Shown piece after piece: positions 1 through 7,248 of a stretch of 37,648 nt of DNA; within the stretch, counting starts at the first letter, position 1, and each line of letters begins with the position of its first letter. A program made the translations under genes and the position numbers. The notes beneath the pieces are model-generated. The model was given only the letters and a program-made list of their open reading frames with translations. It was not told where the DNA came from and did no database searches. Source of the DNA: Actinomycetes bacterium (lineage in GTDB: Bacteria; Actinomycetota; Acidimicrobiia; Acidimicrobiales; Palsa-688); assembly GCA_021850325.1 (NCBI GenBank), contig JAJZMF010000005.1, positions 1,782 to 39,429 of the forward strand, read 5' to 3'.

Positions 1-72
1 ACGCCGGCCCCGGTTACTACGGCGCCTCCGACCACGGCCGCACCACCCGTCACCGGGAACGGCCACCCCTGA
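1..72 (+). CDS. C-terminal tail of an unidentified protein (partial, 5' end outside window)
   Basis: Frame 1 is open from the first base and stops at TGA 70-72. The 23 codons give a Pro/Thr/Ala-rich tail ending in VTGNGHP. Such low-complexity tails are common at the ends of secreted or wall-associated actinobacterial proteins, but nothing identifies the family. It is called coding only because the frame is open with high GC at third positions; it could be chance. Confidence 0.35.
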   Translation, partial: TPAPVTTAPPTTAAPPVTGNGHP

Positions 73-198
73 CCAGGTACCCGCCGACGTCCTTCAACCG
101 GCCTTAAGGTCGGTGTGGGAGGATACTTCGATGCCCAAGACCGTCCGACAGCCACAGGACCAGGCCGCCCGCAGCCCTTACGCCTCACCGGCTGGACG

Positions 199-954
199 AT
201 GAGCACTCCGGCGCAGGCACAGAGCCCGGGAGCAGCAGGGGGGCGGGACGGCAGGCCAGAGCCGTTCACCAGCCGGCTCCAGAGGTTCGTGTGGGACAGG
301 AGGGCCCAGTCCTGGGACCACGGAGGGGTCCTCGGCCTCGAGAAGATCATCAATGCGGTCCTGGACGCAGCCGAGGTCGGCGAGGGTGCTGCTGCCGTTG
401 ACCTCGGCTGCGGGACTGGCCAGCTGAGCCTTCCATTGGCCCAGCGAGGTGCCCGGGTCACTGCGGTCGACATCAGCGCCAACATGATCGACCTGCTCAA
501 CCAGAAGGCCCGCGCTGCCGGCGTGCCCAACGTCACGGGCATGGTCAGCACGGTCGAGCAGTTGGACCTCCCGGCGGGGAGCGTCGACCTGGTCGTCTCC
601 AACTACGCGCTGCACCACCTGCACGACAGGGACAAGGAGAGGGCGGTCGCAGCGGCCTACCGGTGGCTCAAACCGGGAGGGCGGCTGGTGATCGGCGACA
701 TGATGTTCGGCCGGGGCGGCACCGCCCGAGACCGGGCCATCATCGGCTCCAAGGTCACCACCATGGTGAAGCGGGGGCCGGGAGGTTGGTGGAGGCTGGC
801 GAAGAACGTCGGGCGCTTCACCCTCCGCTTCCAGGAGCGCCCCGTCTCCATCGAGACCTGGAAGAGCTACTACGCCAGGGCGGGCTTCCGTGACATCGTG
901 GCGGTCCCCGTCGTCGCCGAAGCCGCAGTCGTGGCGGGGACCAAGCCTCTTTGA
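199..954 (+). CDS. Class I SAM-dependent methyltransferase
   Basis: About 251 residues with the Rossmann-type methyltransferase core. Motif I is DLGCGTG (residues 68-74). The acidic end of beta-2 is VTAVDIS, motif II/III lies in VDLVVSNYALHHLHD, and WLKPGGRLVIGD is the usual post-core strand. These features place it with ubiE/Methyltransf_11-type enzymes that transfer a methyl from S-adenosylmethionine; the substrate cannot be read. The ATG at 199 is preferred because the preceding 28 codons (from GTG 115, with an AAGG about 5 nt upstream) look unconserved; GTG 115 remains possible. It stands alone, with a hairpin downstream and an SDR gene 75 nt further on. Confidence 0.85.
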   Translation: MSTPAQAQSPGAAGGRDGRPEPFTSRLQRFVWDRRAQSWDHGGVLGLEKIINAVLDAAEVGEGAAAVDLGCGTGQLSLPLAQRGARVTAVDISANMIDLLNQKARAAGVPNVTGMVSTVEQLDLPAGSVDLVVSNYALHHLHDRDKERAVAAAYRWLKPGGRLVIGDMMFGRGGTARDRAIIGSKVTTMVKRGPGGWWRLAKNVGRFTLRFQERPVSIETWKSYYARAGFRDIVAVPVVAEAAVVAGTKPL

Positions 955-979
955 GGCAGGTGGGGCGGGCCCCTGCCCA

Positions 980-1002
980 CCCGGGCCACCGTCGGTGCCG
1001 GG
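980..1002 (+). terminator. Strong GC hairpin between methyltransferase and SDR genes
   Basis: CCCGG and CACC pair with GGTG and CCGGG around a GTC loop, with a two-base bulge. There is no T tract, so it would be a Rho-independent terminator only in the loose sense used for GC-rich actinobacteria. Confidence 0.3.
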
Positions 1003-1029
1003 TAGGGACGGGCCATTAGAGTCTGGCCC

Positions 1030-1800
1030 ATGGAGCCAGTCCCTGATTTTTCGCTGCAGGGCCGCGTCGCCCTGGTGAGCGGCGCCGCAAGGGGCCTCGG
1101 GCGGGCCATAGCCGTGGCACTGGCTGCCCAGGGGGCAGACGTTGCGGTCGGGCTGCGGTCCATGAGCGACGACGCGGGGGTTGTCGACGCCGTCCGGGAG
1201 ACCGGTCGGGCCTGCCTGCCGGTGCCCATGGACGTGAGCGACCTTGGCCAGGTGCGTTCCGCGGTGACGGCGGTCGTCGAGCATTTCGGCCGGCTGGACG
1301 TACTGGTCAACAACGCCGGCATCGCACCGGAGAACATGGCCCTGGACGTCACCGAGGAGGACTTCGACCGCACGGTGGCGGTCAACCTCAAGGGGACGTT
1401 CTTCGCCAGCCAGGCCGCCGCCCGCGCCATGGCCGCCCAAGGGTACGGCCGCATCGTGAACGTAGGGAGCCAGGCGGGTTTCGTTGCCCTGCCCACGGAG
1501 TCGGTCTACTGCATGACCAAGGCCGGCATAGCCCACCTCACCAAGTGCCTGGCAGTGGAGTGGGGCCCTTACGGCATCAATGTGAACGCCGTGGCCCCGA
1601 CCTTCGTCCGCACCCCGGGCACGGCTGAGGTGCTCGCAGACCCCGCCTTCGAGCAGGACGTGGTCGACCGCATTGCCGCCCTTCACCGTGTAGGCGAGCC
1701 GGTGGAAGTGGCCGGCGCAGTGGTCTTCCTCGTTTCGCCTGCCGCGTCCCTGGTGACGGGGGCCACACTGCTGATCGACGGAGGCTGGACCGCCCGCTGA
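1030..1800 (+). CDS. SDR-family oxidoreductase (FabG-like)
   Basis: A 256-residue classical short-chain dehydrogenase/reductase. It has the cofactor motif GAARGLG (18-24), the NNAG motif (94-97), catalytic Asn119, Ser147 (NVGSQ), Tyr160 and Lys164 (YCMTK), and the C-terminal DGGW seen in FabG-like enzymes. The length fits a tetrameric NAD(P)-dependent cytoplasmic enzyme reducing a ketone or oxidising an alcohol; the substrate is not predictable. There is no Shine-Dalgarno before ATG 1030, so translation may be leaderless. Its stop lies only 3 nt from the stop of the convergent sigma factor gene. Confidence 0.9.
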   Translation: MEPVPDFSLQGRVALVSGAARGLGRAIAVALAAQGADVAVGLRSMSDDAGVVDAVRETGRACLPVPMDVSDLGQVRSAVTAVVEHFGRLDVLVNNAGIAPENMALDVTEEDFDRTVAVNLKGTFFASQAAARAMAAQGYGRIVNVGSQAGFVALPTESVYCMTKAGIAHLTKCLAVEWGPYGINVNAVAPTFVRTPGTAEVLADPAFEQDVVDRIAALHRVGEPVEVAGAVVFLVSPAASLVTGATLLIDGGWTAR

Positions 1801-1803
1801 AGC

Positions 1804-2754
1804 TCAGCTGGCCAGCAGGTCCCTCGCCTCCACCTTTGTCGACGGATGGCGCAATTTGGACAAAGCCGACCTTTCGATCTGGCGGATACGCTCCCGGGTG
1901 AGGTTGAGGGCGGCACCCACTTCCTCCAGTGTCCGAGGGTCACCGCGGTCGAAGCCGTAGCGAAGGCGGAGGATCTCCTGCTCCCGCTCATCGAGGCCGG
2001 CCATGAGCCGCGCCACGTCCTCGCTCAGCATGGAGTCGGCGACCGTCTCGAAGGGCGACTTGGAGGACATGTCGGCAACGACGTCGCCCAGCTCGCTGTC
2101 GCCCTCAGGGCCCACCTTGGCGTCGAGGCTGACCGGGTCTGCACTGTGCCGGAGCAGGTCCGCCACCTGCACCTCCGAGAGGCCCATGGCGCCGGCCAGC
2201 TCGGCGTAGGTGGGCGAACGCCCCGTCTGGCTCTCCAGCTGCCGCCGGGTACGCAGCAGACGTCTCACCTGGTCACCGGCGTGGACGGGCAGGCGCACGG
2301 TCCGGGCTGTGTTGTCCACGCCGCGGCTGATGGCCTGCTTGATCCACCAGGTGGCATAGGTCGAGAACTTGAACCCTTTACGCCAGTCGAACTTGCCAAC
2401 TGCGTGTATGAGGCCGAGGTTGCCCTCCTGGACCAGGTCGAGCAGGGGGAGGTCAGCCGACTGGTAGCGCTTGGCGATCGACACGACCAGCCGGAGGTTG
2501 GCGTTGACGAACTCCTCGGTCGCCCGCTCGCCCGCCCTCACCTTGCGCAGCAGGCCGGCACGCCGAGCCGAGCGCGGGCCGAGCTCGGCCAGCTGCAGCG
2601 CCGCCTCCCGGCCCTCCTCGATCACCCTGGCCAGCCGCCACTCGTCCTCCTTCGTGAGCAGAGGGTACTTGCCGATGCTGTCCAGGTAGAGGCGGACGAG
2701 GTCCTCATCGCGCCCCTCCCCCCTTGCCTTGCCACTGGGCTCCCTACGGGCCAT
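1804..2754 (-). CDS. RNA polymerase sigma-70 factor, RpoD/SigB (group 1/2) type
   Basis: A 316-residue primary-like sigma factor. Region 1.2 is DLVRLYLDSIGKYPLLT. Region 2 has NLRLVVSIAKRY, DLVQEGNLGLI and the -10 recognition helix FKFSTYATWWIKQAI. Region 3 starts at RLPVHAGDQV, and region 4 ends in the -35-reading helix LTRERIRQIERSALSKLR. It lacks the long acidic region 1.1 of the housekeeping factor, so a group 2 (HrdB/SigB-like) factor is most likely. ATG 2754 is chosen over an in-frame TTG at 2823, which would bring the coding region to 15 nt from the tRNA-His gene. No clear SD is visible. Confidence 0.92.
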   Translation of the reverse strand: MARREPSGKARGEGRDEDLVRLYLDSIGKYPLLTKEDEWRLARVIEEGREAALQLAELGPRSARRAGLLRKVRAGERATEEFVNANLRLVVSIAKRYQSADLPLLDLVQEGNLGLIHAVGKFDWRKGFKFSTYATWWIKQAISRGVDNTARTVRLPVHAGDQVRRLLRTRRQLESQTGRSPTYAELAGAMGLSEVQVADLLRHSADPVSLDAKVGPEGDSELGDVVADMSSKSPFETVADSMLSEDVARLMAGLDEREQEILRLRYGFDRGDPRTLEEVGAALNLTRERIRQIERSALSKLRHPSTKVEARDLLAS

Positions 2755-2837
2755 GCTGGAAGTATCGGCTGTTAGGTGTGCCTTGCTTAGTTTTCCTCGT
2801 GGGCACGTCCCCGGCTGTGCCAAACTGGGAAGTCCGT

Positions 2838-2915
2838 GGTGGCCGTAGCTCAGTTGGTTAGAGCGCCAGGTTGTGGCCCTGGAGGTCGGGGGTTCAAGTC
2901 CCCTCGGTCACCCCA
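2838..2915 (+). tRNA. tRNA-His (anticodon GTG), CCA encoded
   Basis: The acceptor stem GTGGCCG (2839-2845) pairs with CGGTCAC (2905-2911). The anticodon stem CCAGG/CCTGG encloses TTGTGGC, with GTG at 2873-2875, and the T arm contains GGTTCAAGTC. G at 2838 and C at 2912 give the extra G-1:C73 pair typical of tRNA-His. CCA is encoded at 2913-2915. Confidence 0.97.
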
Positions 2916-2997
2916 CCAACCCTCTCGTCGGGCTTCACCCCCGGTCCGGCCTGCCGGTGTGCCAAGCGGGCCCGCGAGTAGGTACTATCACTACCCT

Positions 2998-3069
2998 GCG
3001 CCTCTAGCTCAATGGCAGAGCAACGGACTCTTAATCCGCAGGTTCTGGGTTCGAATCCCAGGGGGCGCA
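2998..3069 (+). tRNA. tRNA-Lys (anticodon CTT)
   Basis: The acceptor stem GCGCCTC (2998-3004) pairs with GGGGCGC (3062-3068), with A3069 as discriminator. The anticodon loop is CTCTTAA, so the anticodon is CTT. The T arm is CTGGG-TTCGAAT-CCCAG. CCA is not encoded. The 3' part recurs at 15036-15071, which suggests this gene served as an integration target. Confidence 0.96.
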
Positions 3070-3158
3070 CTGCAAAAACGCTGGTAGAGGCCACAAAGTA
3101 CCAGTGGGAGCCGGTATATTGAGTGGCCCACTGCTCAAGAGTGGCTCATATACCGGTC
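3038..3158 (+). repeat. attL-like direct repeat: tRNA-Lys 3' end plus flank (copy A)
   Basis: It starts at GCAGGT in the tRNA-Lys variable region, covers the T arm and acceptor, and continues 89 nt beyond the tRNA. It aligns collinearly with 15036-15155 with one 1-nt gap, in the G run of the acceptor. The first 37 nt differ at two bases plus that gap. The last 47 nt (from CGGTA) match at 34 positions and both copies end in ACCGGTC. Together the copies bracket the accessory region. Confidence 0.7.
3111..3156 (+). repeat. Inverted repeat just downstream of tRNA-Lys
   Basis: CCGGTATATTGAG (3111-3123) is complementary to CTCATATACCGG (3145-3156) apart from one bulged base. A nested CCACT/AGTGG hairpin sits in the loop. 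It could be a processing or termination structure for the tRNA transcript, or recombinase arm sites in an att region. Confidence 0.5.
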
Positions 3159-3343
3159 GCATAGAGGCTCGCGGTTATCGCCGAGCACCCTTCCCCGCCA
3201 CCACGGACCTTGACCGGGTGGTCCGCAGGGTCATCGAGCGTGGCGGTCTAACGCCCAGCAGCTCACCGCGAGACGAGCATCAGGACTACTTGTGCCCGCC
3301 AACCACCCCACCTGCGCGCGTGACGGTACCGATGGTCCGCCGG

Positions 3344-3754
3344 CTATCGCTCGAGCTCCTCCCGGGCACGGTCGACGAGCTGGGTGGCCCAGCGCAAGGC
3401 CTGTTTGGACTCGGGCTGGCTCACGAGACTGGCGCCGTAGTGAGCCGTGTCCTTGAGGCCGAGGAGGCGCGTGAGGCGAACTGCGAGCTCCCGACCGTCG
3501 GGGGTGGCAATCTGGAGGAGCTCGGCGGCCTGGCGATGATCGTCCCCCCGGTGATAGCGACCGAGGCGTATGCAACAGATGGCGTCGCAGGCCGCGATCC
3601 CGGCCAGCACTGCCAGGCTGGCGGTGACGTTCGAAAACCCTTCCCGGCGCTCGCTGTCGGCGAGCTGAGCCGTCTCCAGGTAGGCATGGGCCATGCCAAG
3701 ACGGGCGGTAGCCTCCCTGCGCCCTCCGCGAGCCGACCGGGCTTCGCTAGGCAC
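3344..3754 (-). CDS. HEPN-domain protein, putative toxin of a HEPN/MNT pair
   Basis: A small, alpha-helical protein of about 136 residues beginning at GTG 3754, which overlaps the stop of the upstream MNT gene by 8 nt. It contains RYHRGDDH, an R-x6-H arrangement like the HEPN ribonuclease motif (R-x4-6-H), between helices rich in Ala and Leu. HEPN proteins beside minimal nucleotidyltransferases are typically RNase toxins kept inactive by AMPylation or binding by the partner. The open frame continues upstream to 3790, but that start would overlap the MNT gene by 44 nt. Family placement rests on motif and context, not on a search. Confidence 0.65.
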   Translation of the reverse strand: MPSEARSARGGRREATARLGMAHAYLETAQLADSERREGFSNVTASLAVLAGIAACDAICCIRLGRYHRGDDHRQAAELLQIATPDGRELAVRLTRLLGLKDTAHYGASLVSQPESKQALRWATQLVDRAREELER

Positions 3755-4469
3755 GAGCGCCGATCGTTGGCGGGTTCGCTGTACCGGCAACGACTACCCC
3801 GTCCCGGCGCAGGTCGTGGTAGAAGGCGGGGTCACGGCTCGGCAGCATCGTCCACTGCCATGCGGAAAGCTCGACCGTGTGCAGCGGGTTACCCGTCCAG
3901 CGCTGCACACGGCGGTGTAGCTCATCGACCGCGGTGTGCCAGGCCTTCGTGTCCGCGACCTCAACCGTTGGGCTGCCAGGCGTACCCGTGGCCGCCCAGG
4001 CGACGCCTTGCAGGACCCTGAGCCACCCGGAGCTAGGGAGCTGTGGCGTTTCATCCCCAGGGAAGGGCCGGTGGACCAGTAGCAAGTCGATGTCACTGGC
4101 GGGGCCCCCGTCGCCGCGCGCCGCCGACCCGAAGACGGTCGCGTGCACGGGCTTCTCGGCCCACCCCGCCAGCTCCGAACGCAGCCGCTTCCAGAGCTCG
4201 AGCCGCAGGCCCGCCAGCAGTGCAGCGGCCGGAGCCGCCACATGGTCCCGGTTGAGCTCGTGGACGACGTTGCGGCCCATCTGGGTGGCCGTGACGATAC
4301 CTTGGTCGACCAACCGGGCGACGCTGCGGCGGATCCCGATCTCCGAGCCCCTGGCCGCCTGTTGCGCGATCTCCCCCACAGTCAAGGGGCGCCCGGCTCC
4401 CGCCAGCACGGCCAGAACCGGCCCGTCCAGCGTCGGCACCAGTGCCCGGGTCGGGTCGCTCAGGTCCAT
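3747..4469 (-). CDS. Winged-helix plus MNT nucleotidyltransferase, putative antitoxin
   Basis: 240 residues. Residues about 15-70 (VLAVLAGAGRPLTVGEIA and ARLVDQGIVTATQMGRN) form a winged-helix DNA-binding domain. Residues about 108-135 hold the minimal nucleotidyltransferase signature: VFGSAARGD (Gly114, Ser115) followed by DIDLLLV (Asp126, Asp128). In HEPN/MNT modules the MNT protein is the antitoxin and can AMPylate the HEPN protein. The fused winged helix would let it repress its own promoter. The gene is first in the pair and its stop overlaps the HEPN start. Confidence 0.8.
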   Translation of the reverse strand: MDLSDPTRALVPTLDGPVLAVLAGAGRPLTVGEIAQQAARGSEIGIRRSVARLVDQGIVTATQMGRNVVHELNRDHVAAPAAALLAGLRLELWKRLRSELAGWAEKPVHATVFGSAARGDGGPASDIDLLLVHRPFPGDETPQLPSSGWLRVLQGVAWAATGTPGSPTVEVADTKAWHTAVDELHRRVQRWTGNPLHTVELSAWQWTMLPSRDPAFYHDLRRDGVVVAGTANPPTIGARA

Positions 4470-4476
4470 TGATCAT

Positions 4477-4506
4477 ATTGTATAACTAGCTCTCTCTTAG
4501 GAGCAA
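4477..4506 (-). promoter_or_regulatory. Candidate promoter of the MNT/HEPN pair
   Basis: On the minus strand, TTGCTC (4506-4501) lies 18 nt before TACAAT (4482-4477). The -10 box ends 7 nt before ATG 4469, which predicts a leaderless message. The stretch is AT-rich in GC-rich surroundings and includes a TGATCA palindrome beside the start codon. Confidence 0.45.
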
Positions 4507-4519
4507 TACCTATACCTTC

Positions 4520-5302
4520 CGATACCAGCACCTACGGCTGGGAAGGTTGAGAAGGCGAGCAAGTCCTCGGCCGCGTCGGCGAGCATCCCGGCGGCGTCAG
4601 GGAAGCGGCCTTCAGGCCCTGGTGGTCGTCGGAGACGACGAGCGACACCCCCCGACAGGCCCCGGGCCACCAAGGAGCGCAGGAACGCCGTCCAGCCCGC
4701 CCCGTCCTCGGTGGTGATGACGTCGAAGCCGAGGCTCTCGCGTCTGCCCTCGTTGTTGACCCCGGTGGCGATGACCACGGCCACGTTCACCACCCGGCCG
4801 CCCTCGCGCACCTTCTGGGTCAAAGCGTCGAGCCAGACGTAGGTGTAGGGCCCGGCCTCGAGCGGAACGCGTCCAGCTCCTTGGCCATGACGGAGACCTG
4901 GGACTTGGAGATGCCGTCGATGACCATGGCCTTCACCACGTCGTCGACCCGGCGGGTGGAGACGCCCTCCACGTAGCACTGGCACACGACCTGGACCAGG
5001 GCGCGTCCTGCTCTCCGGCGGGGCTCCAAGAGCCAGCCCGGGAAGTAGCTGCCCTCCCGGAGCTTGGGCACGGCCAGGTCGATCGTGCCCGCCCGGGTGT
5101 CGAGGTCCCGGTGCCGGTAGCCGTTGCGGCTGTTCACCCGCTCGGGGGACCGTTCCCCGTAGCCGGCCCCGCAGATGGCGTCAGCCTCGGCCGCCGTCAA
5201 GGTCTCGGCGAACGCCTTCACCATGTCACGGACCAGGTCAGGGCTGTCTTGCTCCAGGTGGTTGCGCAACCAGCTGAGCGCGTCCAAGCTGTCTATGGCC
5301 AC
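4520..5302 (-). pseudogene. IS256-family (mutator) transposase, decayed
   Basis: The 5' part reads MAIDSLDALSWLRNHLEQDS, then NSRNGYRHRDLDTRAGTIDL and SKSQVSVMAKELDAFRS, typical of IS256 transposases. Near 4860 a small deletion shifts the frame; the other frame continues as YTYVWLDALTQKVREGG, VNNEGRRESLGFDV and TEDGAGWTAFLRSLVARGLS, which includes the catalytic core. After SDDHQGLKAA (about 4605) the frame jumps to GRFPDAAGMLADAAEDLLAF, which belongs roughly 60 residues later in intact relatives. The product then ends where WSNNP would be expected. SD GAGAGGAGAA precedes the start. The gene is not functional. Confidence 0.85.
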
Positions 5303-5435
5303 TGCATTCTCCTCTCGGTTCTTCGTGATGGACTTCCAAGAGGTTGGTGCGGTGGTCGTCGCGAGTGGTGGGCCCTCAGCCCCGTCTGGGGCCCGAGGCT
5401 CACCGGCTCGTACACCACTCGGCTGGACTCAAACC
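4520..5435 (-). mobile_element. Remnant of an IS256-family insertion sequence
   Basis: It covers the broken transposase and the 5' noncoding end up to about 5435, where GTACACCACTCGG resembles the termini of IS256-family elements. The opposite end is missing because the transposase is cut short near 4520, so no inverted-repeat pair or target duplication can be shown. Both boundaries are approximate. Confidence 0.6.
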
Positions 5436-5448
5436 GGGACGCCTGCTC

Positions 5449-5643
5449 CTATGGGATGAGTCCCGTTGCTGGTGGGTAGTGCACGAGCCAGATCTTGAGC
5501 TCGCCGTCATCTGCGCCCCACATGGCATTTTCCGCGAGGAGCCGGACCAACTGTCTTGGTGGCACTTCGGAACTGCCGAGGGGCGCCAAAAGGTGGAGCA
5601 GCTCAGGGTACGCTACGGCATAATCGGCGAGAGACGACAGCAC
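5449..5643 (-). CDS. Small hypothetical protein beside a nucleotidyltransferase
   Basis: Starting from GTG 5643 with AGGGAG about 4 nt upstream, it encodes 64 residues, with VLSSLADYAVAYPELLHLL near the start and a C-terminal KIWLVHYPP. No family is recognised. It lies 50 nt downstream of the nucleotidyltransferase gene on the same strand, as expected of a co-transcribed partner. The frame also extends upstream to 5736, overlapping that gene, but that part looks like out-of-frame translation. Confidence 0.4.
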   Translation of the reverse strand: MLSSLADYAVAYPELLHLLAPLGSSEVPPRQLVRLLAENAMWGADDGELKIWLVHYPPATGLIP

Positions 5644-5693
5644 CGGCTCCCTGAGTGGGGGATATGGGCGCCGCCCACCCGACCTGCATCGCG

Positions 5694-6374
5694 TCACTGG
5701 CCCGTCGCGCTCATGGCCTGCCGGATAAGCGAGCAACGGTGGCCCAGGCCGCGCGAGGCGGCCACCGCCAGTTGCACCCCCAACCGGGGGACCGGGATCG
5801 CCCGGCCGCGCCAGTTCACCAGCTCCAGATGCTCCCCGGCGGCCGGCTCCTGCTCATGCGGCGGCGACAGGCCGGTCGGATGAGCTCCTGAGAGCCACTC
5901 GATGATCGCGCCGTGAAAGGCGCGCCCACCTGCGTCGGCTACCCATCCGGTCATCTGGGTGACCGGCTCCACCAGCAGGTCCCGCATGGCCTCGCCGACG
6001 ACCCGCGAGTCCTCGACGGCAAGGTCGACGTCACCCGGCGTCACTTCGATCCCGCGCACGGCCAGAGCAGCGCTGCCGTACAGCCACCAGCCGGTCCCGG
6101 TTTCGCCTATACGGTCCACGAACGCCTCCAGCGCCGACTGCCAGTCGACGGGACGCAGACCTGCGCTCTGTAAGACCATCAGCTCGACGTGGTCGCTGAA
6201 CCGTCGAAAGATTTCTTCGATGCCGGCTTCGTCGGACAACCGGCGCGCGAACAGTCCCGGCTGCACCTGTTGCCACCCCATCTTCGTCAGCCGGTCAGCG
6301 CCAAGCAGGTCCCCTGTCTCCACCACGAACTCGACCCAACCGGCGCCCCGCTCCAGCCTGGTTCGCAAATCCAC
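5694..6374 (-). CDS. Nucleotidyltransferase-fold protein
   Basis: About 226 residues from GTG 6374 (GAGG just upstream); ATG 6422 is an alternative start. The middle carries WWLYGSAALAVRGIE then DVDLAVED, the G-S-(x)n-D-x-D signature of the DNA polymerase beta-like nucleotidyltransferase fold, as in AbiEii-type and other toxin or resistance proteins. The N-terminal half (RTRLERGAGWVEFVVETG) is an unfamiliar alpha/beta region. The C-terminal LVNWRGRAIPVPRLGVQLAV resembles the tail of such enzymes. It may act with the small gene downstream. The substrate is unknown. Confidence 0.6.
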   Translation of the reverse strand: MDLRTRLERGAGWVEFVVETGDLLGADRLTKMGWQQVQPGLFARRLSDEAGIEEIFRRFSDHVELMVLQSAGLRPVDWQSALEAFVDRIGETGTGWWLYGSAALAVRGIEVTPGDVDLAVEDSRVVGEAMRDLLVEPVTQMTGWVADAGGRAFHGAIIEWLSGAHPTGLSPPHEQEPAAGEHLELVNWRGRAIPVPRLGVQLAVAASRGLGHRCSLIRQAMSATGQ

Positions 6375-6633
6375 TGACCTCACCCCCCATCTGCGTCTCG
6401 CGAACGAAGCCGGCTCTCCCATCTGCGCCCAAGGCCGCAAGCTGCAGCGGCACCGAGAGACACGCGGATCGACGCTACAAGCGGATCGGATAGCCACGGC
6501 AGCGGTGGCGGTGGGTTGCCGTCGGGATCCGGCCGCCTCCGGTCATGGTGGCCGACGAACGGCTCGGGCCCCCATCTCGAGGCTCCCTGCCGGATCCGCT
6601 CCGCCCCCGCTTGCGAGGCACCCGTGGTTACGT

Positions 6634-6646
6634 CCAGGTTGCCTGG
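6634..6646 (+). promoter_or_regulatory. Short inverted repeat upstream of the ArsR-like gene
   Basis: CCAGG-TTG-CCTGG is a perfect 5-bp arm repeat 29 nt before the start codon. Together with the palindrome at 6652 it could be a second regulator half-site, but it is short enough to occur by chance. Confidence 0.25.
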
Positions 6647-6651
6647 ATTTA

Positions 6652-6669
6652 CGGTATTACGTCATACCG
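6652..6669 (+). promoter_or_regulatory. Near-perfect 18-bp palindrome overlapping the SD of the ArsR-like gene
   Basis: CGGTATTACGTCATACCG is symmetric except for one pair, centred on ACGT. It ends 6 nt before ATG 6676 and overlaps the GGAGG. The position and symmetry suit an autorepressor site for a dimeric winged-helix regulator. Confidence 0.5.
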
Positions 6670-6675
6670 GAGGTT

Positions 6676-7212
6676 ATGATAACCGAGGAGGGCGGCTCAG
6701 AGGCGAGCGTGGCCCTCGAGCAGGTAGAGGCACGGCTGGCCGCGCTCGAGGCTGTCGTGTTCCGTGGGCGACGGGAGAGCCCCGTTAGTGCCCTCGTCGG
6801 GGAGGACGAAGAGCGCTTCTGGGCCCTGAGCGGGCTGAAGGCGAGGGCAGGCGAGCGCAGTGTCGTCATCTTTACCGGTCGTGTGGCCCGGGAAGGTGCA
6901 CCGGTCTACGAATGGCAGCAAGGAGCTGACGTCGATGGGCTGCTCGAGATGGGCCCCGACGATGCCGCCAGCGCGTTGGCTGCCCTCGGGCACCCCGTGC
7001 GCCTCCACCTGCTCCAAGCAGTGCTCCGAGGCCGGCGTGGCGCGAGCGAGCTCGGGGGGGAGGAAGGCCTCGGGACATCGGGGCAGCTCTACCATCACCT
7101 GCGCGAGCTCCAGGCAGCCGGGTGGCTCAGATCAGCCGGACGCGGCCATTACGAGGTGCCCCCGGCTCGCGTGGTGCCGCTGCTCACAATCCTGGCAGCG
7201 GCACAACGTTGA
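6676..7212 (+). CDS. ArsR-like winged-helix transcriptional regulator
   Basis: 178 residues from ATG 6676. The N-terminal third (EQVEARLAALEAVVF) is probably a coiled coil, followed by a variable domain. The C-terminal 90 residues are a winged helix: SALAALGHPVRLHLLQAVL, then SGQLYHHLRELQAAGWL as the recognition helix and GRGHYEVPPARVVPLL as the wing. This matches ArsR-type repressors, but there are no metal-binding cysteines, so the signal is not arsenic-like metal. A palindrome overlaps its SD. A small membrane-protein gene with a strong SD follows 36 nt later and is probably co-transcribed. Confidence 0.8.
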   Translation: MITEEGGSEASVALEQVEARLAALEAVVFRGRRESPVSALVGEDEERFWALSGLKARAGERSVVIFTGRVAREGAPVYEWQQGADVDGLLEMGPDDAASALAALGHPVRLHLLQAVLRGRRGASELGGEEGLGTSGQLYHHLRELQAAGWLRSAGRGHYEVPPARVVPLLTILAAAQR

Positions 7213-7248
7213 TGGCATATTGACCAACAAACCAGGAGGGAGATAATC

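Noticed and set aside
178-1686. Long minus-strand open frame (502 codons) opposite the methyltransferase and SDR genes
   Set aside because: It is the antisense shadow of two genes with clear catalytic motifs; the translation is Arg/Pro/Gly/His-rich with no recognisable domain.
5959-6675. Long N-terminal extension of the ArsR-like gene
   Set aside because: It overlaps the opposite-strand nucleotidyltransferase and is low-complexity. ATG 6676 gives a protein of normal size.
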